NCBI GenBank assembly: GCA_030740795.1
Contig: JASLWO010000061.1
Span: forward strand, 1 to 62,138
Direction: 5' to 3'
DNA: 62,138 bases
Source: Acidimicrobiales bacterium
Lineage (GTDB): Bacteria; Actinomycetota; Acidimicrobiia; Acidimicrobiales; UBA8592
The first letter of the stretch is position 1. Every line of letters starts with the position of its first letter. Positions 52,217 to 61,645 of the stretch are shown in pieces. The position numbers and the translations under genes were made by a program. The notes beneath the pieces were generated by a model. It worked only from the letters and a program-made list of their open reading frames with translations. It was not told where the DNA came from and searched no databases.

Positions 52217-53935
52217 ATGTTTGATGTAGTTCTTAAAGGTGGCGAAATTATTGATGGCTCTGGGAAGAAACGTTTCCGTAAAGATCTAGGAATAACTGCT
52301 GATCGGATCACGGCAATAGGAGATCTTGAAAATGCTGAGGCTCTAACCACTCTGGATGTTTCAGGTAAAATTGTTTGCCCTGGGTTCGTTGATGTCCACA
52401 CTCATCTTGACGCTCAAGTATTTTGGGATGGAACGCTTTCTCCTTCTCCGCTTCATGGAGTGACGTCAGTTATTGGAGGGAACTGTGGATTTACCATCGC
52501 ACCTCTCAGCGATGACCCTTCGGTCGGTGATTACCTTATGAGGATGCTTTCTCGTGTTGAAGGCATCCCACTTGAATGCCTTCAAGAAGGCGTTCCTTGG
52601 AACTGGCGGTCAACAGCAGAGTACTTTGACGCTATGGAAGGAAAACTCGCAATAAACGCGGGATTCAAAATTGGGCATAGTGCTCTTCGGAAAGTGGTCA
52701 TGGGAGCAGCAGCGACCGAAAGGGCGTGCACGAAAGATGAACTTGAAGCTATGCAGGATCTCCTTCGTTTAGGGTTGGAAGCCGGAGGGATTGGTTTTTC
52801 TTCATCTTGGTCGCGAACTCATAACGACCCTCTAGGGAACATGGTTCCAAGCAGGTATGCGGAGCGAGATGAAATGATCGCCTTATGCGGAGTTCTATCG
52901 GAGTTTGAAGGGACTTCATTAGAATTCATCCCCGCTTTAGGCCCGTTTGAACCATGGGCAATGGAATTAATGAGTGACATGTCAGTTGCTGCTAACAGCC
53001 CGCTGAACTGGAATGTCTTAAACATCAACGCTCGGACGTTGCAAGATGGAAAGAAAAAATTGGAAGCTGGAGATATTGCTGCTGCAAATGGAGGAAAAGT
53101 AGTCGCCCTCACCGTACCAATGACACTTGCGTTGCATCTAAATTTCATTGGGGGGTTCGTTCTTGATGCCTTACCAGAGTGGGAAAAATTCATTCTCTTA
53201 GACAAGCAAGAAAAGATTCGCATACTCCAAGACCCGGCATCTCGTAAAGAACTTGATGATTTCTCCCAACAAGATGGACCTTTACGCAATGTTGCTCACT
53301 GGGGGGCGAAGACTATTTTACATACGAAAGCTCCCGAGAATGCTGACTACATTGGGAAAACAGTTTATGAGATTTCTGAAACTGTCGGTAAGAGCCCTTG
53401 GGATACGCTTGTCGATATCGCTTTAGCTGATGACCTTGAAACGTCTTTCGGCAATCCGGTAAACGAAGAGCCTGATTCTGATTGGGAAGCCCGTCTAGAG
53501 GTTTGGCGAGACCCTCGAGCGGTTATCGGAGCTTCTGATGCTGGTGCTCACCTTGATCTCTTCCTTAGCTCTAATTACTCAACCTACATGCTTGGCGAAG
53601 CAGTACGGAAACGGAATCTGCTTCCACTTGAAGAAGCTATCCACATGCTGACACAAATCCCTGCCGAATTGTATGGGCTTCAGAAGCGAGGAGTTCTAGA
53701 AGAAGATGCCTACGCGGATGTTGTTGTATTAGATGAGAAAACAATCGGGTCGAATTCAACTATCATCCAAAATGATTTACCTCTTGATGCTCCTCGTTTA
53801 TTCGCTGACTCAAGTGGTGTAGAGAATGTGTTTTGCAATGGAACAGAGATAGTACGTAATGGAGAATTCAGTGATGAACGTCCTGGTCTTGTCTTGAGGT
53901 CTGGAACGCACACCCAGAACCCTTCAATGGTGTGA
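52217..53935 (+). CDS. D-aminoacylase-like amidohydrolase (N-acyl-D-amino-acid deacylase family)
   Basis: A 572-residue amidohydrolase. HTHLD (61-65) gives the first metal pair, GGNCGF (Cys90) is the Cys metal ligand peculiar to D-aminoacylases, and IGASDAGAHLD holds the catalytic Asp. FGNPVNE and GVLEEDAYADVVVLD complete the barrel and C-terminal sandwich. ATG 52217 is chosen over GTG 52211 because GAAGG precedes it. The family hydrolyses N-acyl-D-amino acids or related cyclic amides. The exact substrate is unknown. Confidence 0.82.
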   Translation: MFDVVLKGGEIIDGSGKKRFRKDLGITADRITAIGDLENAEALTTLDVSGKIVCPGFVDVHTHLDAQVFWDGTLSPSPLHGVTSVIGGNCGFTIAPLSDDPSVGDYLMRMLSRVEGIPLECLQEGVPWNWRSTAEYFDAMEGKLAINAGFKIGHSALRKVVMGAAATERACTKDELEAMQDLLRLGLEAGGIGFSSSWSRTHNDPLGNMVPSRYAERDEMIALCGVLSEFEGTSLEFIPALGPFEPWAMELMSDMSVAANSPLNWNVLNINARTLQDGKKKLEAGDIAAANGGKVVALTVPMTLALHLNFIGGFVLDALPEWEKFILLDKQEKIRILQDPASRKELDDFSQQDGPLRNVAHWGAKTILHTKAPENADYIGKTVYEISETVGKSPWDTLVDIALADDLETSFGNPVNEEPDSDWEARLEVWRDPRAVIGASDAGAHLDLFLSSNYSTYMLGEAVRKRNLLPLEEAIHMLTQIPAELYGLQKRGVLEEDAYADVVVLDEKTIGSNSTIIQNDLPLDAPRLFADSSGVENVFCNGTEIVRNGEFSDERPGLVLRSGTHTQNPSMV

Positions 53936-54008
53936 TTTATTAGAGTTTACTTTCACATCCGTCCGCAACTACGAGTAGCCTCGGTCTAAAGAATCTTGAG
54001 GAGAAGAA

Positions 54009-55211
54009 ATGGCTGAACCAGTAATTGTCGCAACTGCAAGAACCCCTATTGGACGAGCTGCCAAAGGCAGTTTGGTTGATGCACGGCCAGATGATTTATC
54101 TGCTTTTATTGTGAAAGATGTTTTAAGCAAAGTAGATGGTCTAGACCCAGCTGAGGTTGAAGATATTATTTGGGGCATCGGCCAGCCAGGGGGAGAAGGC
54201 GGATTTAACATAGGTCGGGTTATCGCTGTTATGAATGAAATGACCGTTCCAGGCGTAACTGTTAATCGTTATTGTTCCTCGTCGTTGCAGACTATACGCA
54301 TGGCAGCTCATGCGATTAAAGCTGATGAAGGGGATTGTTTCGTTGCTGGGGGTGTGGAAACCGTTAGCCGGTACGTGAATGGTGCTGCTGACACAGGGTC
54401 ACATAATGAACTCTTTGGTGGCGCTGAGCAAAGAAGTTCTGAACGAACTACTGGAGAAGGTGGTGATTGGTCAGCTGCTGATGGATTGCCTGACGTTTAT
54501 ATTGCTATGGGTCAAACAGCTGAGAATGTGGCTGAAGTTCTAGGGATTTCAAGAGAACGACAAGATGAATTCGGAGTTCGTTCACAGAACAAGGCTGAAG
54601 CAGCTATGAAACGAGGGTTCTTTGAGCAAGAGATCACTCCTTACGTGCTTCCTGATGGCAGTGTTGTTTCGGCCGATGATGGAATCCGTGAAGGAACGAC
54701 GCTTGAGGGAGTATCCCAACTCAATCCGGTTTTTAGACCAGGTGGCACGATTACTGCTGGGAATGCCTGCCCGCTTAATGATGGCGCAGCAGCAGTAGTT
54801 GTTATGAGTGATACTCGTGCCAAAGAACTGGGTATTCAACCTCTCGCTCGGATTGTCGCTAGTGGCGTATCCGCTTTAAATCCAGAAATTATGGGTCTTG
54901 GACCAATAGATGCCTGCCGGCAGGTACTAGATAGGGCTGGAATGCAAATGAGCGATATTGACTTAGTTGAAATCAACGAGGCGTTCGCTGTTCAAGTAGT
55001 TGGCTCCGCAGATGCATTAGGTATCGATATTGAAGAACAGTTAAATATCAATGGTGGAGCCATAGCACTAGGTCACCCATTTGGAATGACTGGTTCTCGG
55101 ATCATGACAACATTGATTAACAGCTTGCAGGACTCTGACAAACAATTTGGGCTTGAAACTATGTGCGTTGGCGGCGGTCAAGGTATGGCCATGATCATTG
55201 AACGGCTCTAA
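54009..55211 (+). CDS. Acetyl-CoA acyltransferase (thiolase)
   Basis: A 400-residue thiolase: nucleophile C89 in VNRYCSSSLQT, VAGGVETVSRY, EINEAFAVQ, the His in GGAIALGHPFGMTGSR and the second Cys in MCVGGGQG. Unlike the 41091-42266 thiolase it has the RYCSSS loop of general beta-oxidation thiolases, with FadA3/FadA6-type genes as comparisons. It likely completes beta-oxidation of chains or of ring-derived acyl-CoAs. The preceding gene ends 73 bases before, so co-transcription is possible. Confidence 0.85.
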   Translation: MAEPVIVATARTPIGRAAKGSLVDARPDDLSAFIVKDVLSKVDGLDPAEVEDIIWGIGQPGGEGGFNIGRVIAVMNEMTVPGVTVNRYCSSSLQTIRMAAHAIKADEGDCFVAGGVETVSRYVNGAADTGSHNELFGGAEQRSSERTTGEGGDWSAADGLPDVYIAMGQTAENVAEVLGISRERQDEFGVRSQNKAEAAMKRGFFEQEITPYVLPDGSVVSADDGIREGTTLEGVSQLNPVFRPGGTITAGNACPLNDGAAAVVVMSDTRAKELGIQPLARIVASGVSALNPEIMGLGPIDACRQVLDRAGMQMSDIDLVEINEAFAVQVVGSADALGIDIEEQLNINGGAIALGHPFGMTGSRIMTTLINSLQDSDKQFGLETMCVGGGQGMAMIIERL

Positions 55212-55241
55212 GCTCATTCCAATTCTAAATCAACGAAATTC

Positions 55242-56069
55242 TTAGCTCTTACCTGTTTCCCAAATTTCTTTGGCGTTCAAACCCATGGGTCCCTCAGAGA
55301 GGTCTCCTAGGGACTCCATAGCTTTAAGTCCTAAATCAACTAGTTCTTGATATGTGCGGTTCCTTGTTTGGGCAAAGTCCGAACCCCACACGAGTCGTTC
55401 AGGTCCGAATAATTCGGCTAGGAATGGGAACAAATCAGAAATTGTGCCCTTGTGATTGTTCCAGTCATCAATAACAAGCGTTGTGACCTTTAGAACAACA
55501 TTGGGGAATTTGGAAAGCGTTAAAAGTTCTTGAGTGGACGAGTCCCTCATATCGTGAATTGGCGCAAAAGCGCAATGGTCTATCACAACGACCTGATTTG
55601 GGTAGTTTCTGGCGCATCTTCCAATTTCTTGAATTTCATTTGGTAGAACACAGATACTTATTGCAAGATTTTGCTTTTCAGCTTCTTGCCAAAGCCATCT
55701 CGTCTCAAGTGACCCAATCCATGGCTTAGTAGGAGTCGGAATAGAGAATAGCCTCAACCCCACAACTCCCCTGTCGGCTAATTGGTGTATTGCGTTCTTG
55801 CAATCAACGTCTTTATGATTGACGATAGCTACGGGGAGTATTTCTGAGTGTTTTGCTGCCACTGAACATATGTAACTGTTATCTGTTTGGTAGGCAGAAT
55901 GTGGCTGCACTAATAAAGCTTTGCTTACTCCAACTTCTTTCATCATTTCTAGGTATTCATCTGCATCCGGAGATGACTCAATCCACTCATTCCCTGGGTG
56001 GGGGTAACGGGTTAAAGGAAACTTTTTCTTATCTGAGCCGATGAGGTGTGTATGAGTATCTATAAGCAT
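55242..56069 (-). CDS. Amidohydrolase-2 family TIM-barrel hydrolase
   Basis: A 275-residue metal-dependent hydrolase. It begins MLIDTHTHLIGSDKKKFPLTRYPHP (first metal pair plus a RYP block), has VVVIDHCAF, and a C-terminal LVWGSDFAQTRNRTYQE (the catalytic Asp). The group contains lactonases and decarboxylases such as 2-pyrone-4,6-dicarboxylate hydrolase. A role in ring-cleavage product hydrolysis is possible but cannot be assigned. Converges with the thiolase. Confidence 0.78.
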   Translation of the reverse strand: MLIDTHTHLIGSDKKKFPLTRYPHPGNEWIESSPDADEYLEMMKEVGVSKALLVQPHSAYQTDNSYICSVAAKHSEILPVAIVNHKDVDCKNAIHQLADRGVVGLRLFSIPTPTKPWIGSLETRWLWQEAEKQNLAISICVLPNEIQEIGRCARNYPNQVVVIDHCAFAPIHDMRDSSTQELLTLSKFPNVVLKVTTLVIDDWNNHKGTISDLFPFLAELFGPERLVWGSDFAQTRNRTYQELVDLGLKAMESLGDLSEGPMGLNAKEIWETGKS

Positions 56070-56187
56070 GTAGTTTCCTTTCTTTGAGAATACCTACTCA
56101 ATAGATGTTTATGAATCTAATGGTTTTACTTTTGGGCTAACTGTTATGGAAGCTAAGGTTCAGAGAGGAACTCTAAGGAGGTTGATT

Positions 56188-57075
56188 GTGGGATTACTAG
56201 AAGGCAAAGTTGCTATCGTTACTGGAGCAGGGAGCGGAGTTGGTAAAGAACACTCACTTTTGCTTGCTTCAGAAGGCGCATGTGTTGTCGTGAATGATTT
56301 GGGCGATAGCGCAGAACAAACAGTTTCAGAAATACGTGAGCTTGGTGGAACAGCTGTCAGTCACAATGGAAATGTCGCTGAGTGGAGTACAGGGGAAGAT
56401 CTGGTTGAAAGGGCACAAAGTGAATTCGGAGATCTTCATATCCTGATCAACAACGCTGGAATCCTGCGGGACGCAATGAGCTTTTCAATGACTGAGAAAG
56501 AATTTGATGAAGTTATAGCGGTCCATCTCAAAGGACATTTTGTTTGCGCCAGAGCAGCCGCAGTGTATTGGAGGAATCAGGCTAAAGCAGGAGAGACGGC
56601 TTCTCGGAGAATGATACATACGACCAGTGAGTCAGGATTATTTGGTGGACCTGCCCAATCTAATTATGCTTCTGCGAAAGGTGGGATCTTGACACTTTCT
56701 CTAACCTTGGGAAGAGAGTTGTCGAAATACGGGGTTACGACAAACGTGGTTGCCCCCCGTGCTCGTACTGGTTTAACCGACTACATCCAATCTATGGCAG
56801 CTCCAGAAGATGAGGATGAGTTTGATGTGTATGATCCGGCTAACGTATCTCCATTTGTGGTGTGGTTGTGTACTGACGACGCCAAGGATGTGAATGGGCA
56901 GGCATTTATTGTCGGAGGGAGTGGGGTTTGGTGGATGAGAAGTTGGTCTCATATCAATCACATTCAGCTTGAAGATCAGCGCTGGACCATTGATGAAATT
57001 AACGCAAGAAAAGATGAGTTATTCTCTGGCGAGGATACTGGAGTTCCCGCATTTGCTGCTCCGAAATTTGGATAG
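56188..57075 (+). CDS. Short-chain dehydrogenase, MFE-2-like
   Basis: A 295-residue SDR starting at GTG 56188, fitted to a strong AAGGAGG (56175-56181); the upstream ATG 56146 has no such site. VTGAGSGVGKEHSLLLASEGACVVVNDLG and INNAGILRDAMSFSMTEKEFDEVIAVHLKGHF are the hallmarks of the dehydrogenase domain of multifunctional enzyme type 2 (3R-hydroxyacyl-CoA dehydrogenase), with Y-A-S-A-K catalytic. The C-terminal tail (SHINHIQLEDQRW) is typical of this branch. A side-chain beta-oxidation step (ChsB1-type) is possible. Confidence 0.82.
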   Translation: MGLLEGKVAIVTGAGSGVGKEHSLLLASEGACVVVNDLGDSAEQTVSEIRELGGTAVSHNGNVAEWSTGEDLVERAQSEFGDLHILINNAGILRDAMSFSMTEKEFDEVIAVHLKGHFVCARAAAVYWRNQAKAGETASRRMIHTTSESGLFGGPAQSNYASAKGGILTLSLTLGRELSKYGVTTNVVAPRARTGLTDYIQSMAAPEDEDEFDVYDPANVSPFVVWLCTDDAKDVNGQAFIVGGSGVWWMRSWSHINHIQLEDQRWTIDEINARKDELFSGEDTGVPAFAAPKFG

Positions 57076-57095
57076 CAAATCTTAAATCTGGTCCT

Positions 57096-58493
57096 TTATT
57101 CTGGGCTTTGGCTATTGCCTTCGATTGCTTCGAAATCTGCTGTTGCTTCTAGGACTACTAGGTTCTGGTCTTCACAGCTTAGTTCTCCGGGTCTTTGAGG
57201 GAAGGTCCTTTCCCATAAGCCGTCAGTTAATGTCATGATGACGAAACAAGGTGAGGGTATGCCCTCGGCTGGGTTAGAGATTCCATGTAATCCTGAAGCA
57301 TCCCAGAAGGTGATTCCTTGCGCTGCTTCTATGACGCTTTGACGTGTGAGGCTTTCGGGTCGGTAGGCAGCTGATCCGGTCCCCACTGCCCTAGATACTG
57401 CTTCTTCGAAAAGGAGCGCTGCGCTCCATGCTGCAATTCCTGCAGCTGTTGGTTTTGCTTCTGTCCCATGTGTGGAGTTCATAAAGAATAGGTATCGCAG
57501 CAGTTCATCATTTAATTCAGCTTCTTCTATTGGAAGGTGCGGGAGCCAAATAGAGACACCTTCGGCAGCAAGCCCTGCATTTTGAATCCAGTCTGGGTTG
57601 TAACATGCTTGGCCACAGGTTATAAATTCAAATGAGAAATCAGGTTCATAAGCTTCGATTGAATTCAAAAATCTAGTTAGCTGGCTGCCGCTATTCCCCC
57701 AGACTAGGGATTTGCTGTTTGTTAGAATTAACGCCTCTGTTTCTTTGCTGAAATCGCTTTCAATCTCGTAGATAGGACTGTGGACGAATTTGAAACCTTT
57801 TGCCGTAGCGGACTCGATTATCCGCTCTCCGGCGAGCACGGTTGAAGTGAGTTCCGGCATCAATGTAGCTGCTTCTTGGCTTGAAGATTGGTCAATTTCT
57901 GCAAAATACGATGCCCATCCTGCACTGGTTGTGATTGCTCCAGTCGGGTTTGATTGGAATGTGAGCCCGGAGTAAAGGCGTGTTAGTGAGAAAACATTGG
58001 CTGGGAAGTCAGGTAAAGAACAATTAGGTGATAGAAGTTGCTCAAGCCCATCTGAGTCATTGAGAGCGAAAGAGCCAACTATTGCGAAAAAATCTCCCTC
58101 GCACACAAAATTCAATGCTTCTACATGCCTGAAGATCGCTGAATCTACTCGTTCGACTATGATTTCTCGTCCTGCAAGTTTTGTAGAGCGGTTAACAGAA
58201 TTTGCCCACGCTTCTACAGATTGCCACACGCTAATTGCTTCCCCATCGTTAAGTGAGTCGTCTGGTCCATCAGCGATCACAGCGATACGAAGAGTTGTCG
58301 CTGTTGTCCCGCGTTCTTGAGGTTCGACCTCATCTTCTCCTGTCGTGATTTCAGGAGAGGTTACGAGGGTTTGAACTGGCGTCGGTTCAGGAGGAGGAGC
58401 CACTAGAGGAATTACAGGATCGGAGCATGCACAAAGTGCTAGTAAAACAACTATGAAGCTAGAAAATCGTGTTTGTTTAATCCGGAAACCCAT
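57096..58493 (-). CDS. LivK-like substrate-binding lipoprotein
   Basis: A 465-residue lipoprotein: hydrophobic residues 12-20, lipobox ending at C23 (LCAC), a Pro/Thr/Glu-rich linker of about 40 residues and a periplasmic-binding fold starting at TTLRIAVIADGP. The fold is divergent from classical LivK. Internal Cys pairs (CGQAC) are likely disulfide-forming. It is the second orphan of this type in the window (see 44471-45817), again without permease or ATPase beside it. Its start is separated from the MFS gene by about 120 bases of divergent DNA. Confidence 0.75.
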   Translation of the reverse strand: MGFRIKQTRFSSFIVVLLALCACSDPVIPLVAPPPEPTPVQTLVTSPEITTGEDEVEPQERGTTATTLRIAVIADGPDDSLNDGEAISVWQSVEAWANSVNRSTKLAGREIIVERVDSAIFRHVEALNFVCEGDFFAIVGSFALNDSDGLEQLLSPNCSLPDFPANVFSLTRLYSGLTFQSNPTGAITTSAGWASYFAEIDQSSSQEAATLMPELTSTVLAGERIIESATAKGFKFVHSPIYEIESDFSKETEALILTNSKSLVWGNSGSQLTRFLNSIEAYEPDFSFEFITCGQACYNPDWIQNAGLAAEGVSIWLPHLPIEEAELNDELLRYLFFMNSTHGTEAKPTAAGIAAWSAALLFEEAVSRAVGTGSAAYRPESLTRQSVIEAAQGITFWDASGLHGISNPAEGIPSPCFVIMTLTDGLWERTFPQRPGELSCEDQNLVVLEATADFEAIEGNSQSPE

Positions 58494-58615
58494 TTAATAA
58501 GACTAATACCCGAATGGTCTTCAGCGATGGCGGTAACGGGATCTTCCATAGTATTTCCCTTCAGTAACTACTTGTAGAAGAAGCATGGAAAATGTGTGGC
58601 GTTCACTATGGTTGG

Positions 58616-59860
58616 ATGATGGCGGAAAAAGACTCGAGCGAAAAATATGCTGCTTTCCGAGCTTTTTCTCATAAGGAGTTCCGTCGTTTCTATATTGGCT
58701 CCATAGCCTCCCAAATGGGATTTTGGTTCTCTCACATTTCCTATCAGGCGCTTATGGCTGACTTAACTAACGACGAACTCTGGGTTTCATTACTATTCGT
58801 AGTTACTTTTCTTCCAGTACTGGCGTTCGGTCCTCTGGGCGGACTTCTCGCTGATCGTTTAGATCGAAAGAAGCTTTTGCTATCAACGTACGCTGCTTTA
58901 ATTACTATTTCTTGCATCCAGGTCATACTTGTGGCCACCGATTCTATTTCACCATTTGTTCTTCTCGGCACATCATTTTTAGTTGGGATTGTGATGGCGA
59001 TTTTGGGCCCAGTAGTGCAGGCAGTTACTGCAAACACTGTTCCTTACGAAGATCTTTCAAGTGCTATTTCCCTGCAGGCAATGGCGTCAAATGCAAGTCG
59101 AGTTCTTGGACCTGCGCTTTGCGCGCCTCTAATAAGTAGCAATTTGTATGAAGTTTCCTGGTCCCTTTATGGGGTGGGCGCTGCTTTAGCTTTAGTCATA
59201 GCAGCAGGAATCACCCTATTTCCATATGACCTAGAGTCAGATCATGTCCCGATATTTCAGAGTCTATCGGATGGGATTAACCATGCGAAAGAAAAAAAAG
59301 CGGCTTGGCAAGCATTATTACTCGTTGGTTTCATATCTATTTTCGGAGTCTCCCATGTTGCGTTGTCCCCTTCTTTCACAGCGAACAGCCTTGGCAGAGC
59401 AAGTAGCGATTTCGCGTGGCTAGGGGCAGCGACCGGTTTTGGTGCACTAGTTGGGGCTTTGGCCGCTGGGAGTTTCGCAGCCAAATCAACACTACGAAGA
59501 GGTGCTTTGTTTGCCATCCCTTACAGTTTACTTCTTACCATTTTCTCCAGAGTTACAGATTTCACTACCGCTATTTTTCTTCAACTCCTTGTTGGGTTTT
59601 TCTATATTGCTTCTTTCACAACTCTTCAAGTCGTGGTTCAGGAGCTTATTGAAGAAAAATTCCGCGGCCGTGTGATGTCCTTATTCCAAATCGCTTGGGC
59701 AGGACTTGTTCCTGTTGGAACATTAATTATGGGGCTCACTGCGAGCTCAAAGGGCTTAGGCTTTGGCGCTGCAGACACTATCGGCCTTACATCTTTAATT
59801 TGCCTTTGCTACATTTCTTGGGTTGTCGCACGCGATATTTTTGATACTTCGCGTTTTTAA
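58616..59860 (+). CDS. MFS transporter (EntS/MFS_3 type)
   Basis: About 414 residues with 12 predicted transmembrane segments. FRAFSHKEFRRFYIGSIASQMGFWF is the cytosolic start and first helix, and FGPLGGLLADRLDRKKLLL the MFS loop 2-3 motif (GxLaDrxxrkx). The group includes enterobactin exporter EntS and many drug or metabolite exporters. The true start is unclear among ATGs at 58592, 58616 and 58619. Substrate unknown. Confidence 0.82.
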   Translation: MMAEKDSSEKYAAFRAFSHKEFRRFYIGSIASQMGFWFSHISYQALMADLTNDELWVSLLFVVTFLPVLAFGPLGGLLADRLDRKKLLLSTYAALITISCIQVILVATDSISPFVLLGTSFLVGIVMAILGPVVQAVTANTVPYEDLSSAISLQAMASNASRVLGPALCAPLISSNLYEVSWSLYGVGAALALVIAAGITLFPYDLESDHVPIFQSLSDGINHAKEKKAAWQALLLVGFISIFGVSHVALSPSFTANSLGRASSDFAWLGAATGFGALVGALAAGSFAAKSTLRRGALFAIPYSLLLTIFSRVTDFTTAIFLQLLVGFFYIASFTTLQVVVQELIEEKFRGRVMSLFQIAWAGLVPVGTLIMGLTASSKGLGFGAADTIGLTSLICLCYISWVVARDIFDTSRF

Positions 59861-59882
59861 AGCCTAAAAATCAATGGGGCTC

Positions 59883-60086
59883 TTACTTAAACCATTTATA
59901 AGGTTCTTTCCCAGCGATATTGAAGTAAATGGCCATATTAACAACATGCGCTATTAGTAGAATAAACCCAAAAAGAACAGCCCAGCCAAAGTGGTTATAG
60001 TAATCATGAGCATTAAAGAGATACAACACTAGGACAACTAGCGACGTCCAAAGTGTCATACCTGCAATTCCATATAGAGTTTTCAT
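59883..60086 (-). CDS. 67-residue two-helix membrane protein, partner of the AlkB-like gene
   Basis: Starts MKTLYGIAG at ATG 60086 after AAAGGAAA, a good ribosome site, and has two transmembrane helices (about 3-26 and 35-56), ending in GKEPYKWFK. It lies one base from the end of the ferredoxin gene on the same strand, so it is the third gene of the alkB-like unit. No family is recognised; possibly an accessory or anchoring peptide of the monooxygenase. Confidence 0.6.
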   Translation of the reverse strand: MKTLYGIAGMTLWTSLVVLVLYLFNAHDYYNHFGWAVLFGFILLIAHVVNMAIYFNIAGKEPYKWFK

Positions 60087-60087
60087 T

Positions 60088-60405
60088 TTATTTCCTTTCT
60101 TTTCTATGAACAATACGAACACTTACATCTGATTTCAGTATTGACTGGCAAGCAAGTATGTAACCCTCATCGATTTCCTTGCTCGTTAATACATATGCGA
60201 AGTCAAGCTGTGGTTTTATTTCACCTGAAATAAGAAGAGTTTTACACGTTCCACAACTTCCCACTTTGCATCGATGCGGCCATTCTAGGCCGTGGCGTAA
60301 TGCGGCAGAGAGTAGCCGTTCTCCCCTTCTAGCCTCAAGCTCAACTCCCAAAGGTTCTACCCTTGCAATTTGAGTTGAAGCAGTTTTCTTAAATGCTTTC
60401 AACAT
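60088..60405 (-). CDS. 2Fe-2S ferredoxin (plant type)
   Basis: A 105-residue ferredoxin with C46-x4-C51-x2-C54 and C86 (CKVGSCGTC and ACQS), the plant/adrenodoxin-type 2Fe-2S cluster pattern. An N-terminal leader of about 15 residues (MLKAFKKTAST) precedes the domain. It most likely carries electrons to the AlkB-like monooxygenase upstream (18 bases away). Classic AlkB uses rubredoxin; a 2Fe-2S partner recalls xylene-monooxygenase systems. No reductase is in the window. Confidence 0.85.
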   Translation of the reverse strand: MLKAFKKTASTQIARVEPLGVELEARRGERLLSAALRHGLEWPHRCKVGSCGTCKTLLISGEIKPQLDFAYVLTSKEIDEGYILACQSILKSDVSVRIVHRKERK

Positions 60406-60423
60406 GTGATAATCCCTCTTTAT

Positions 60424-61545
60424 TTATCGCGCCAAGTGGGTTTCTAAATTTGCATGTCTATTAAATTCTTGTGCAATGTTTTTCTCTGCTTCTGTTGCAT
60501 AGTTCTGATCCCAATGGTCTAAATGCACTTGAACAAATTTTCTAAAAAAGGGCGGAATCAAGATATACAAGAAAAGCTGGAAATAACCTATTCCATAATT
60601 TGGCCCTTTGACATCATCCAATTCCCAGAAATATGTCTCACCCCGGACATGGTGGTCGCATTGACGTCCTATCTCTATGAAAAACCAGCTTGTAAAAATA
60701 TTGTCATTATCCCATGAATGCCGATGTTCAACAGGCTTTCCTTCTTCTCTTATGAGGCCGTAATGACCCATGAAATTAAGGGCTTCTAGTAAGAAATTTG
60801 AAATCCCCCAAATAATTAGAATCGCAGCTATTCCCCATAGTCCTCCAGCCCAAATGAATAACACCAAAGTTGGCAAACTAAAAAAGTAGCCAACAAGCCA
60901 ACGGTTGTTGAGGTTGATAAATGATTTTTGCTGTCTTTTAGCTTTCTTAGCTTCCATGTCATAGGAATAGTGAGATTGCCCCATGTGTGAGTGCCATGCG
61001 TGTGCGTAAATATTTCGACCACGTGGCGCAGTTGCTGGATCATCTTCATGCCCGAGATCGAGGTGGTGATTATAAACGTGCGCATATGTGAAATGCGATG
61101 CGCCACTTAACGCCATAATAAGCCGCGAGACAAAGAAACCTTCTTTCTTGTTATGAGATAATTCATGCCCATAGATTATGCCGAGCCCTGCCCAGAGTGC
61201 AGCGGATAATGTCCCTCCGAGCAAACTCATAACTGAAACCGCTTCGGAAGCAGAAGATGCGTACTTATGTATTTGCCAAGCTAAAGCCAATTGTAGTGTT
61301 ATAAAAACCGGAAGCATAAAATACATCACGCCATATTGGAAATACTTAACTCCATATGATGTGCCATCGGGAGCGATATCTGCGCGATGATGAATATTTC
61401 TTGTTGTTATATCCGCTACAGTGCAAACTCCAAAAAGAATAACCCCTAGCCAGGTAAAAGTACCTCCTAGCAGGATTCCTCCAATAGTCAGTAACGACAT
61501 AATTGGGACAATAAGATAACGGGCATTCACGAAGAATTTCCTCAT
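60424..61545 (-). CDS. AlkB-like integral-membrane diiron monooxygenase with altered fourth His box
   Basis: A 373-residue membrane protein with about six helices. Histidine boxes: HELSH (127-131), H156-x3-HH (160-161) followed by EDDPA, NFMGHYG with H261, and RQCDHH with H298 and H299. AlkB hydroxylases use the fourth box as RHSDHH; here the first His of that box is Gln295, so eight of nine canonical ligands are kept. HSW in front of this box is also conserved. Expected role: NADH-driven hydroxylation of a hydrocarbon or methyl group at the membrane, fed by the 2Fe-2S ferredoxin downstream. Could equally be a hydroxylase of another lipid. Confidence 0.75.
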   Translation of the reverse strand: MRKFFVNARYLIVPIMSLLTIGGILLGGTFTWLGVILFGVCTVADITTRNIHHRADIAPDGTSYGVKYFQYGVMYFMLPVFITLQLALAWQIHKYASSASEAVSVMSLLGGTLSAALWAGLGIIYGHELSHNKKEGFFVSRLIMALSGASHFTYAHVYNHHLDLGHEDDPATAPRGRNIYAHAWHSHMGQSHYSYDMEAKKAKRQQKSFINLNNRWLVGYFFSLPTLVLFIWAGGLWGIAAILIIWGISNFLLEALNFMGHYGLIREEGKPVEHRHSWDNDNIFTSWFFIEIGRQCDHHVRGETYFWELDDVKGPNYGIGYFQLFLYILIPPFFRKFVQVHLDHWDQNYATEAEKNIAQEFNRHANLETHLAR

Positions 61546-61645
61546 GATGAACCTCCTAGTTCATTTTGATAGCTTTACGCCCTAGGAGATTTCTCCCTTT
61601 TAGCGCTTTATTTTAAATCGCGGCAAGCAGGCAAATCACGATTTT

